From Candidatus Obscuribacterales bacterium (GTDB lineage: Bacteria; Cyanobacteriota; Vampirovibrionia; Obscuribacterales; Obscuribacteraceae), in assembly GCA_019752635.1 (NCBI GenBank), contig JAIELX010000113.1, positions 1 to 49,501 on the forward strand: a DNA stretch of 49,501 bases, written 5' to 3'. A model generated the notes under the pieces. That model saw only the letters and a program-made list of their open reading frames with translations, was not told the DNA's origin and did no database searches. The position numbers were made by a program, and so were the translations under genes. This document shows positions 8,122-16,214 of the stretch, piece by piece. Every line of letters starts with the position of its first letter. Positions within the stretch are counted from its first letter, which is position 1.

Positions 8122-8646
8122 CTATGAAGTAGTCTTCCTGGTTGATTCGGGGGGATATTTAGCATTCTGCGCAGTAGGCGAGGGCATTAAGTTCAAAACT
8201 CGACCCGCTACTCTAGCATCCAGCCAGATAGCGCCTGCCTTAACTGCCGCTATTGCCGTGATGAACGCCGGTCGTGAAACTCCGTCAAGACAGTAACCGC
8301 TTGCGCCGGCTCTTAACGCAGCCAATGCGAATCCGGCCGGTTCAATGGCTGTATGAATGAGCACCTTGACCGCCGGTGCGTTGTGTTTAATTCGGCGTAT
8401 CACTTCCAGTCCCGCCAGACCGGGAATAGCGATGTCCATTACTAAAATGTCCGGGGTGAGATCGCGCGCTTTTTGCACTGCGGATTCGCCGTCGCTTGCC
8501 TCACCGATGGAGACAACGCCTGGCATTTGCGCCAGAGCCAGTTGTAGGCGATAACGTGCATCTGCGCTGCCAGCCGCAATTAGCACTGTGGTGAAGTTGC
8601 CCCCCATTTTCGCCCCGTCTGTCTGTTGTCGTCGGTATGTTGTCAT
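8122..8646 (-). CDS. Degenerate stand-alone receiver protein lacking the DNA-binding domain
   Basis: A 174-residue protein related along its length to the receiver of the NarL-type regulator that converges on it (shared GEASDG, GxEVIRRI/GIEATRLI, GYCL and IWLD...GRVL patterns). It keeps the phospho-acceptor Asp71 (LVMDIAIPGLAG) and the Thr in LIHTA. The N-terminal acidic pair that binds Mg is replaced (LIAAGSAD), the conserved Lys after GYCL is Asp, and there is no helix-turn-helix: the protein ends in a short Ser/Thr/Pro-rich tail. It may be phosphorylation-independent, or act as a decoy or interaction partner. A second ATG at 8607 with GGGG upstream could be the true start, since the receiver fold begins right after it. 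Confidence 0.8.
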   Translation of the reverse strand: MTTYRRQQTDGAKMGGNFTTVLIAAGSADARYRLQLALAQMPGVVSIGEASDGESAVQKARDLTPDILVMDIAIPGLAGLEVIRRIKHNAPAVKVLIHTAIEPAGFALAALRAGASGYCLDGVSRPAFITAIAAVKAGAIWLDARVAGRVLNLMPSPTAQNAKYPPESTRKTTS

Positions 8647-8857
8647 CGATGGTTGCTGATGTTCAGAAAAATGGTGAGACCCGATTTCGAAACTTTCGTT
8701 CCGGAACCGAGCCTCACGCGGACTCGCGCCAGCAAAGTCTTTTTGGAGCTGCAGGAGCCTTGTGACTCAAAATCGTCATACCCATCATAGTAATCCGGCG
8801 GACTCGCTCTGCACATCCACCGTACACGTGACCCGGGGACCATCACGCGTGAGCGCG

Positions 8858-8887
8858 CGAGTTATACCTCAGGTGAGGTATGACTCG
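8858..8887. repeat. 30-base near-perfect palindrome
   Basis: CGAGTTATACCTCA and TGAGGTATGACTCG are inverted copies with one mismatch, separated by GG. The site lies between the stop of recD2 and the start of the receiver gene, about 210 bases upstream of the latter. It has no T-tract on either side. It is either an operator for a dimeric regulator or a terminator without a U-tail. Confidence 0.5.
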
Positions 8888-8929
8888 AAAAGTCTGTGTG
8901 GCAACAGCTCTCTCTCTGCCGGTGCATAC

Positions 8930-11308
8930 TTAGAAGGCTTCGTCGAACATCTCTTGAATGCGTTCTTTCAAGGCTGTCAATCTGGTCGATGAACGTACGT
9001 TTTTGACTGCCATGGCCAGTGCTTTTGGCTGACCGATCACCACTACTAGCTTCTTTCCGCGCGTTACGCCCGTATAGAGTAAGTTTCGCTCCAGCATCAT
9101 AAAGTGTTGCATGGCCAGAGGGATTACGACTGCCGGATACTCAGACCCTTGCGATTTGTGAATGGAAACAGCATAGGCAGGTAACAACTCATCGAGATCG
9201 CTCACGTCATAGTCGACTTCGCGCCCCTCAAACACTATCACCAGCTTGTTTTCATCGATGTCGACCGCTAGAATCGTTCCAATATCGCCGTTAAAGACGT
9301 CTTTGTCGTAGTTATTCTGAGTTTGAATAACTTTGTCTCCAACTTTGTAATTCCAGCCAAAACGTGTAATTCCATTTCCCGCTGTTTTATTCAGTCGTTT
9401 CTGCAGCTCGACATTGAGCGCTCTGCTGCCCAACCCGCCACGGTTTAGCGGCGCCAGTACTTGAACGTCATGAAGCGGATCAAGTCCAAATCGCTCCGGT
9501 ATTCGCTTGCATATTACCTGCATCATTTTGCTGACGATATCTTCCGGAGTTTCACAAGCGATGAAATAGAAGTCGCTGAGCTCATCTTTCTTTTCCGCCG
9601 ATAGCGGCATCTCCCCGTGGTTGATGCGGTGAGCATTGACAATGATTTTGGAACTGGCCGCCTGACGAAAGATCTCAGTGAGTCTCACTACCGGCAGCTT
9701 CTCTGAAAGAATTAGATCGGACAAAACGCTTCCCGGTCCGACCGAGGGCAGTTGATCGACGTCGCCGACAAAGAGAACGGAAGCCTCTGATGGAATCGCT
9801 CGGAGCAATTGATACATCAGTGTGACGTCAATCATCGACGATTCATCAATGACCACCAGATCGGCTTCCAGTGGATTCTCAGCATTACGTTTGAATCCGC
9901 CCTGGCGCGGATCAAATTCCAGGAGGCGGTGAATTGTTTTTGCTTCCAGTGAAGTAGATTCGGACAGCCTTTTCGCCGCCCGACCAGTGGGTGCGCAAAG
10001 CAGCACTGCTGCTTCTTTTGAAGAAATGATCTTCAAAATGGTATTAACGATGGTGGTCTTGCCCACACCCGGTCCGCCGGTAATCACAAGAAGTTTGCTG
10101 CTGAGCGCAGTCGCTACTGCTTCTCTTTGCGAGTCGGATAGCTTCAGTGCTGTTTCCTTCTCGACTTGTGGAATCAAGACATCGGGATCTAGTTCTCCTG
10201 CTGCGGCAGCGCCACGTGCCAACCGCACCAACTGCCTGGCCACGCCTTGCTCGGAGCGGTGCAGCGCCGGCAAGAAGATCCAATTCTCTCCTCTGCGTAC
10301 TTCGCAGATTACGTTTGCATTGGACTTCTCATCTTGCAATGCTTCCTCGACAATCAGGGATGTTATCTCCAGGGCTTCGACAGTCGTATCTATTAGTGCC
10401 TGCTCGGTACAAGCGCAATGTCCGCGCTTTGATAACTCTTGCAGCATATGCCGCAGCCCGGCCGCGGCGCGCTTAGGCGACTGCCTGGAGATTCCCAGTC
10501 TTTGCGCCAGAGCGTCTGCTGTCTTGAACCCGATACCGTTTATTTCCAACGCAAGGCGATAGGGATTCTCTGTTACTTTTGCAACAGCCTCGCTTCCGTA
10601 TGTCTTGTAGATGCGCACCGCGCGGGATGTGCCCACCCCGTAGGACTGCAAAAATACCATGATTTCGCGTACGGCTTTTTGCTCAGTCCAACCGGCGATG
10701 ACGCCTTCCATTCGCTTTTGACCGATTCCCGGTAGCTGCAACATGCGGGTAGGTGAATTCTCAATTACCTCGAAAACTTCCGTACCGAAGGCTTTTACGA
10801 GTTGTTTCGCAAAGTGGGGACCGATTCCCTTAATCATTCCCGAGCCGAGATATTTCTCGATTCCGTCAACCGTACTTGGTGGCACGATCGTCAGTCTGCG
10901 GCATTTGAACTGCATTCCGTGTTTTGTGTCGTTTATCCACTCACCTTCGCACTCAATGAATTCGCCGGGCGATACGGTAGCGGCTTCGCCGACCACCGTA
11001 ATGAGTTCGCGGTGACCGCGCATCTTTACTTTGAGAACACAAAAACCGCTGTCTTCGCTGTGAAAGGTTACGCGCTCAACTGCGCCGGATACATTTTCGG
11101 TTTGTTGCGCAGCCGCTTCGGCCACCCTTGGCGAGGTGGCAACCGTTGGGGGGGTGGAATTTTCTTGTTGACGAGTAAAAAGAGAATCCACGAAACGTGC
11201 CGGCGGCCTCGCGAAGATATCCAGTGTATGTCTTTTAGTGCGACGGACAGCTGAGCCGCACAACTTGTTTGTCAGTGTACACGCAAGACACGGCCTGCCG
11301 GTGACCAT
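8930..11308 (-). CDS. recD2: RecD2-type 5'-3' DNA helicase (AAA/SF1B)
   Basis: A 792-residue superfamily 1B helicase of the RecD2 type, which works without RecBC in DNA repair and replication-fork processing. After an N-terminal extension of about 70 residues come the OB-like region (GFCVLKVKMRG), tandem helix-hairpin-helix motifs (GMIKGIGPHFAKQL; LPGIGQKRMEG; INGIGFKTADAL), Walker A with Lys417 (GGPGVGKTT), Walker B (VVIDESSMID), a GDVDQLPSVG motif, and near the C-terminus VSIHKSQGSEYP and LLYTGVTRGKK. The helix-hairpin-helix block is diagnostic of RecD2 rather than RecD. The length slightly exceeds the usual 720-760, and the first ATG has only a weak Shine-Dalgarno, so the true start may lie downstream, for example the GTG of VDSLFTRQ. 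It is divergent from rarA, with 66 bases between. Confidence 0.92.
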   Translation of the reverse strand: MVTGRPCLACTLTNKLCGSAVRRTKRHTLDIFARPPARFVDSLFTRQQENSTPPTVATSPRVAEAAAQQTENVSGAVERVTFHSEDSGFCVLKVKMRGHRELITVVGEAATVSPGEFIECEGEWINDTKHGMQFKCRRLTIVPPSTVDGIEKYLGSGMIKGIGPHFAKQLVKAFGTEVFEVIENSPTRMLQLPGIGQKRMEGVIAGWTEQKAVREIMVFLQSYGVGTSRAVRIYKTYGSEAVAKVTENPYRLALEINGIGFKTADALAQRLGISRQSPKRAAAGLRHMLQELSKRGHCACTEQALIDTTVEALEITSLIVEEALQDEKSNANVICEVRRGENWIFLPALHRSEQGVARQLVRLARGAAAAGELDPDVLIPQVEKETALKLSDSQREAVATALSSKLLVITGGPGVGKTTIVNTILKIISSKEAAVLLCAPTGRAAKRLSESTSLEAKTIHRLLEFDPRQGGFKRNAENPLEADLVVIDESSMIDVTLMYQLLRAIPSEASVLFVGDVDQLPSVGPGSVLSDLILSEKLPVVRLTEIFRQAASSKIIVNAHRINHGEMPLSAEKKDELSDFYFIACETPEDIVSKMMQVICKRIPERFGLDPLHDVQVLAPLNRGGLGSRALNVELQKRLNKTAGNGITRFGWNYKVGDKVIQTQNNYDKDVFNGDIGTILAVDIDENKLVIVFEGREVDYDVSDLDELLPAYAVSIHKSQGSEYPAVVIPLAMQHFMMLERNLLYTGVTRGKKLVVVIGQPKALAMAVKNVRSSTRLTALKERIQEMFDEAF

Positions 11309-11374
11309 GCAATTTCTTTAACGCAGCCCTAAAATACTCTTGGTGTAGACTCGTGCGCAGTCAAAGAGAGCGTC

Positions 11375-12673
11375 ATGTCAAAGACAGGTAAGCAGATACC
11401 ACTGGCCGAACGAATGCGACCCGTCGCTTTGGACGACTTCGTGGGACAGGAGCGCTTGCTTGCGCCCGGTAGTTTGCTACGGCAAATGATTGAGTCGGAC
11501 GAAGTCTCTTCATTCATTCTGTGGGGACCGCCGGGCACAGGCAAAACAACACTTGCGCGCTTGCTTGCCTCCACTACGGATAGCGCGCAAGTATCTTTCT
11601 CCGCGGTGACTTCGGGAATCAAAGAAATCAAAGGTGTGATGGCGGAAGCGGAAGCCAACTTCAATTTTGGCGGTAAACGCACGATTTTGTTTGTTGATGA
11701 GATTCATCGATTCAACCGAGCACAGCAAGATGCATTCCTGCCTTATGTCGAGAGCGGCACCATCGTACTTATTGGTGCCACCACTGAAAATCCTTCGTTT
11801 GAGTTGAACTCGGCGCTTCTCTCTAGATTGAAAGTCTTCATTTTAGAAGAACTCAGCATCGACAACGTTGTAACCATTTTGCGTCGCGCCGTCGATGATC
11901 AAGAGCGCGGGCTCGGTCACACTGGACTTGAAATAGATGATGGCGTGCTGCGCGGCATCGCTGTCTATTCATCGGGAGATGCTCGTAATGCTCTGAACAG
12001 TTTAGAACTATTGGCGGGCGTTTTGAAGCGACGCGGATTGAAAATAGCGACCGAAGAACATATTAAAGATGCTGTTCAGCAGGCCGTTCTTAAGTACGAT
12101 AAAACCGGCGAGCATCACTACAACTTGATTAGTGCGTTGCATAAATCCATTCGCAATTCCGACGCCAACGCTGCGCTTTACTGGTTGGCACGAATGTTGG
12201 AAGCCGGCGAGGACCCGATTTTCATTGCTCGCCGCCTGGTGCGCTTTGCCTCGGAAGATATCGGTCTGGCGCATCCTCAAGCCCTTGAGCAAACTGTTGC
12301 AGCAATGCACGCCGTTCAACTCATCGGTGTGCCGGAATGCAAACTGGCTCTTGCCCAAGCAGTCGTGTTCATGTCGTATTGTCCGAAATCCAACTCTGTT
12401 TATCGAGCTTATGAAGCCGCTGCCATTGATGCACACAACTCGTTGCAGCATCCGGTGCCGCTTCATTTGCGTAATGCTCCGACGTCCTTGATGAAAGACA
12501 TTGGTTACGGCAAAGGCTACAAATACGCGCACGATTTTAATGAAGGTGTTGCCGATATGCGTTGTCTGCCTGAAGCACTCGAGGGGGTCATCTATTATGA
12601 GCCGACTCCTCGTGGTTTTGAAGGCAAGTTGCGCAAAGCGCAATCAAACGGGCGTGGCGCAGTCGACGACTAA
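11375..12673 (+). CDS. rarA: Replication-associated recombination protein RarA (MgsA) AAA+ ATPase
   Basis: A 432-residue AAA+ ATPase of the RarA/MgsA/WRNIP1 family, a clamp-loader-like protein acting at stalled replication forks. Visible signatures are PLAERMRPVALDDFVGQ at the N-terminus, Walker A with Lys57 (WGPPGTGKTTLARL), Walker B (FVDEIHRFNRAQQDAFLP), sensor 1 (IGATTENPSFELNSALLSR) and the sensor 2/oligomerisation part (YSSGDARNALNSLELL, then HYNLISALHKSIRNSDANAA and RFASEDIGLA). Length matches the family. It is divergent from recD2, another fork-processing enzyme, and the short shared spacer suggests joint control. A weak GGGTTTAACCC-TAG-TTTT hairpin follows at about 12700-12720. Confidence 0.95.
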   Translation: MSKTGKQIPLAERMRPVALDDFVGQERLLAPGSLLRQMIESDEVSSFILWGPPGTGKTTLARLLASTTDSAQVSFSAVTSGIKEIKGVMAEAEANFNFGGKRTILFVDEIHRFNRAQQDAFLPYVESGTIVLIGATTENPSFELNSALLSRLKVFILEELSIDNVVTILRRAVDDQERGLGHTGLEIDDGVLRGIAVYSSGDARNALNSLELLAGVLKRRGLKIATEEHIKDAVQQAVLKYDKTGEHHYNLISALHKSIRNSDANAALYWLARMLEAGEDPIFIARRLVRFASEDIGLAHPQALEQTVAAMHAVQLIGVPECKLALAQAVVFMSYCPKSNSVYRAYEAAAIDAHNSLQHPVPLHLRNAPTSLMKDIGYGKGYKYAHDFNEGVADMRCLPEALEGVIYYEPTPRGFEGKLRKAQSNGRGAVDD

Positions 12674-12797
12674 TTGACGCCTTGCCCCGCTGTTGCCCCG
12701 GGTTTAACCCTAGTTTTCGGCAGATTTTACCTGAAACACATCTACGCCGGGCATATAGGGCGTAAGATGCGAATTGACCCGCCGCCGGAGCCCTGCA

Positions 12798-14282
12798 TTG
12801 GAAAATGAACTCGAACCGCAAATATTAGTTCGCTACAAGTCGAGTTCCGCGCAACTTGGCTTCACCATTATGTTAGCGCTCGCACCCTTTTGGCTGCTTT
12901 GGATTCCTTGGGTCAGTTCGTGGGTCTTCACTGCGATTTACAGGGATTTGCTCAACGGTCACGTCGAGCCGGCTTTGATTGTGCTGCTTGTGTTTTTCCT
13001 TGGACTGCTGCTTACTTCGCTGGCAACTGTTTTTGTTTGTCGCCAGAACCGGTTTCTTGTAAGCGGCGCGGGCATCGATTTTCCCTTGCGCTGTTTGCTT
13101 GAACTATCCTGGAGACTTCATCGTCCCTGGAGCGATCTGTCTTCTATTGAATTCGTCGGACCGGATAAGAAGCACTCAAACAATCCGACTGCTATGATTT
13201 TCAAATTTGTCAACGACGTGCTTCCGCTTGAGCTGGCTGCATTTACGAAGGATGATCTGCAAAAACTGTTAATGGCTGTCGAGGCTTATCGTCCGAACTT
13301 GTCTATTGAGCCGCCCTTGCCAAAACTGAATCTGGGCATCTCCGCCGCTAGTGCTCTGCCGGGATCCGGACCGGGGACTTCCTTTACCAAAATCTGGGAA
13401 GACGACTTGGCAAATCGGTTCGGTTCAACGGTCTTTGTGCCGCTTGAACCCGGCGACAAGTTGCAGAACGGTACACTGCAAGTTGTGGGACAAATTGCCT
13501 TCGGTGGTTTGTCTGCGATATATCTGGTAAAGCGCAAAAGTGGTGACCTTTGCGTGATCAAAGAAGCCGTAATTCCGTCCAGTGCGGATGAGGCATCGCG
13601 AGAGAAGGCCATGGAGATGTTTGCCCGAGAGGCGCAATTGCTGATGACGCTCAAGCATCCCCGCATCGCACGCGTGCTCGATAATTTTGTTGAAAACACA
13701 CGCCACTACTTGCTTCTTGAACACATTGAGGGCAGAGATTTGCGGCGCTTCGTCAAAGAGCATGGAGCGCAGAAAGAGGAAATGGTCTTGCGTTGGGCCC
13801 GTGAGGCGTTGGAAGTGGTGTTGCATTTGCATGAGCTGCAACCGCCGATTGTGCACCGCGATCTAACGCCCGACAATCTGGTGTTGGAGAAAGACGGAAG
13901 CGTGACGTTGATTGATTTCGGAGCTGCTAACGAATTTCTCGGTACGGCAACAGGTACTTTAGTCGGGAAACAATCCTACATTCCTCCGGAACAGTTTCGA
14001 GGAAAGGCTGTTCCCCAGAGCGATTTGTACTCTCTAGGGGCCACGCTTCACTTTCTCTTAACCGGGCATGATCCAGAACCGCTTTCGCAGTCTCATCCTC
14101 GCGAACTCCAGCCGTCTGTTAGCCAAGAGTGTGATTCTTTCGTGGCGAAGTTGACGGAAATGGACCTTTCTGAGCGATTTGCCACTGCGGCTGATGCCCT
14201 TCAGGAGTGCAAGAAGCTGTTGTCGGGGCGTAAGAATGGTGCCTCTGTAAGGTTAGTGGACGACGTGGCGCAGAAGAGTTGA
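12798..14282 (+). CDS. Membrane Ser/Thr protein kinase 1 of 3 in tandem
   Basis: About 494 residues. The start is taken as TTG 12798 because GGAG lies 7 bases upstream; the frame is open from TTG 12774. Two membrane segments (about 18-42 and 57-85) are followed by a small domain that looks like a bacterial PH-like fold (WSDLSSIEFVGPDKK). The Hanks-type kinase domain takes roughly residues 220-490: glycine loop GQIAFGGLSAIYLV, Lys in CVIKEAVIP, catalytic loop HRDLTPDNL with His353, DFG at 373-375, and IPPEQFRG with SDLYSLGATLHFLLTG. The usual Lys of HRDLKP is Thr. The catalytic domain is C-terminal and the membrane part N-terminal, the reverse of PknB. It overlaps the next kinase gene by one base (TGATG), so the genes are translationally coupled. 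Confidence 0.88.
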   Translation: MENELEPQILVRYKSSSAQLGFTIMLALAPFWLLWIPWVSSWVFTAIYRDLLNGHVEPALIVLLVFFLGLLLTSLATVFVCRQNRFLVSGAGIDFPLRCLLELSWRLHRPWSDLSSIEFVGPDKKHSNNPTAMIFKFVNDVLPLELAAFTKDDLQKLLMAVEAYRPNLSIEPPLPKLNLGISAASALPGSGPGTSFTKIWEDDLANRFGSTVFVPLEPGDKLQNGTLQVVGQIAFGGLSAIYLVKRKSGDLCVIKEAVIPSSADEASREKAMEMFAREAQLLMTLKHPRIARVLDNFVENTRHYLLLEHIEGRDLRRFVKEHGAQKEEMVLRWAREALEVVLHLHELQPPIVHRDLTPDNLVLEKDGSVTLIDFGAANEFLGTATGTLVGKQSYIPPEQFRGKAVPQSDLYSLGATLHFLLTGHDPEPLSQSHPRELQPSVSQECDSFVAKLTEMDLSERFATAADALQECKKLLSGRKNGASVRLVDDVAQKS

Positions 14283-16162
14283 TGGAAGATCCAAAACCAA
14301 TCCTGAGTATCGTCGAACCGGTGTCGGAGTTGAAGACCGACACTGATGAAGCCGATGCTGTTTCTGATCTTGTCATGGCGAAACCCGTGACAGATGCCGA
14401 GGTCGCCAGCGACGACGCTAATGGTTCTACCGAAGATGGCCCTGCGGCAAATTCATTGTATATCAACGGACGTGCAGTCTGTCTTCATCCTTCTCTACTG
14501 ACGGTGCCTTCTGCTTGCGCGGTTTACACTCTAGTTCTGGCGATTTTGAGTCTTGTCAATGTTTGGGCTTTTGCGCCTACCAATGATTACCTCTATGCGG
14601 AATGGTGGCAACGCATAAAGTTGCTCCATGATGTGGGGCTCCTGAACGCGGGGTACCAGATTCTTTACGCATTGTGTGTCGCGTTCTTCATCGCCTTGTT
14701 TGCCAGATGCGGTAGAACAACTGCCGTGTACGGGCGAGGGAAAGCAGTCACTATAGCTTTGTTGCCGTTTTTTGCGCTTCTGGTGATTCCCGTTGTCCAG
14801 GTCGTCTATTGCAACATTCAATCGCTATTTTCATCCGTCGATTTTATCTTCAGGCTTTACCAGGACAACCGAGCTAATACCTGGCTATTGTTTGAAAAAA
14901 GTGGTTTGCCTGCAGCATCTCTGTGTTGGCTGGGCAGCATCGGTCTGGTATCCCGAGCCCTTTGGCGAGCGGAGCGGACAATGACGCTGTACGACGACGG
15001 ACTTGCCGTTGGTTTGCGAAGGTTCCGTAACCTGATTGGCGAACGGCCTGTGCGATGGAGCGACATTGCGCGTGTCGAGCTTGTCTCTCCTGAAAATGGC
15101 TCCGGGATCAAAGATTCGACACTGCTTATTCACCTGAACACGGGCGAGGTCTTGGACTTCAGATGGAAGGAAGTCGTCAATTCTTGCGATCCTTCCGAGT
15201 TGTTTGCCGCATTAAAAACAGGAGCACCGCATGCGGTGACCGAAGATCTGATGTTTCACGAGCGCCGGTCTTCGCCATCGGATCACTCCTATACCGAACT
15301 TTGGCTAAAATACTTCACGACCGGCGCTAAGAGGGAACGCACAGGTAAGCTTGAAGACAAGTCCGCATTGTGTGGTGGTAAATACAGCATTGTCGGTGAA
15401 ATCGGGGCCGGTGGACAAGGCACGGCTTACCTGGCGTTGCCAGCTTCGGGTGCCGCTCCGGGGCATGAGCATGTGGTGCTCAAGGAGTACATTATGCCTC
15501 TGCATCGCGGTGAGGCCTTGTTTCAACAGAGTATGAAAAAGCTGGAACAAGAAAGCCGCATCTTGCAAAAGATCGAACATCCTCACATCGTTAAACTACT
15601 CGATCATTTTGTCGAAGACCACCGTGGTTACCTGGTCTTGGATTATGTTGAGGGAACACCACTCAAACAATTGGTGCAGGCGGAAGGGCGCCGGACCGAA
15701 GATCAGGTCGTGGAACTGGCGATTCAAGTTTGCGAAATCCTGGAGTATTTGCACGGCATGGAACCTGCAGTGGTGCATAGGGATTTGACACCGGACAATC
15801 TGATTCTTCAGGAAAATGGCTACTTGAAGCTGGTTGATTTCAACGTTGCTCAGCAACTTGAGTCCGGCGCTACTGCCACCGTTGTTGGTAAACATGCGTA
15901 CATACCACCTGAGCAGTTCAGAGGAAGACCGACGGCTCAAAGTGATCTCTATGCGTTGGGGGGGACTTTGCATTTTCTCCTTACCGGTCTTGAGCCTGAA
16001 CCGCTGTCGCCCTCTCGTCCTCGCCAAATCAATGAGGATGTTAGTTCGGATCTGGACGCCATTATCGCCAGGGCAACCGCGTTGGACTGCGGTAAGCGCT
16101 ACGCTCGAGCCGCCGAAATGAAGGCCGACCTTCATCTGCTTAGTTTGCGGAGCAAGCCGTAA
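14282..16162 (+). CDS. Membrane Ser/Thr protein kinase 2 of 3 in tandem
   Basis: A 626-residue paralogue of its neighbours. An acidic unstructured N-terminus (1-70) is followed by about four hydrophobic segments (about 75-100, 120-145, 155-185, 205-230), a PH-like domain (PVRWSDIARVELVSPENG), a linker with SYTELWLKYF, and the kinase domain (about 360-625). Kinase motifs: GEIGAGGQGTAYLA, Lys in VVLKEYIMP, HRDLTPDNL with His499, then DFN (519-521) where DFG is normal, and IPPEQFRGRPTAQSDLYALG. The DFG aspartate is kept, so activity is possible. The ATG overlaps the TGA of kinase 1. It probably phosphorylates or recruits partners at the inner membrane; its substrate is unknown. Confidence 0.88.
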   Translation: MEDPKPILSIVEPVSELKTDTDEADAVSDLVMAKPVTDAEVASDDANGSTEDGPAANSLYINGRAVCLHPSLLTVPSACAVYTLVLAILSLVNVWAFAPTNDYLYAEWWQRIKLLHDVGLLNAGYQILYALCVAFFIALFARCGRTTAVYGRGKAVTIALLPFFALLVIPVVQVVYCNIQSLFSSVDFIFRLYQDNRANTWLLFEKSGLPAASLCWLGSIGLVSRALWRAERTMTLYDDGLAVGLRRFRNLIGERPVRWSDIARVELVSPENGSGIKDSTLLIHLNTGEVLDFRWKEVVNSCDPSELFAALKTGAPHAVTEDLMFHERRSSPSDHSYTELWLKYFTTGAKRERTGKLEDKSALCGGKYSIVGEIGAGGQGTAYLALPASGAAPGHEHVVLKEYIMPLHRGEALFQQSMKKLEQESRILQKIEHPHIVKLLDHFVEDHRGYLVLDYVEGTPLKQLVQAEGRRTEDQVVELAIQVCEILEYLHGMEPAVVHRDLTPDNLILQENGYLKLVDFNVAQQLESGATATVVGKHAYIPPEQFRGRPTAQSDLYALGGTLHFLLTGLEPEPLSPSRPRQINEDVSSDLDAIIARATALDCGKRYARAAEMKADLHLLSLRSKP

Positions 16163-16214
16163 TCGCAGGCGACTATAATGGGTCTATAGCGCAAGATGAG
16201 TCGAATCCGCTGCA

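Noticed and set aside
12008..12643. Minus-strand frame of 211 codons inside rarA
   Set aside because: Antisense shadow of a well-identified AAA+ gene.
16174..16179. Promoter for kinase 3 based on a perfect TATAAT
   Set aside because: No -35 box at 16-18 bases and no extended -10; kept only as a remark in the gene entry.
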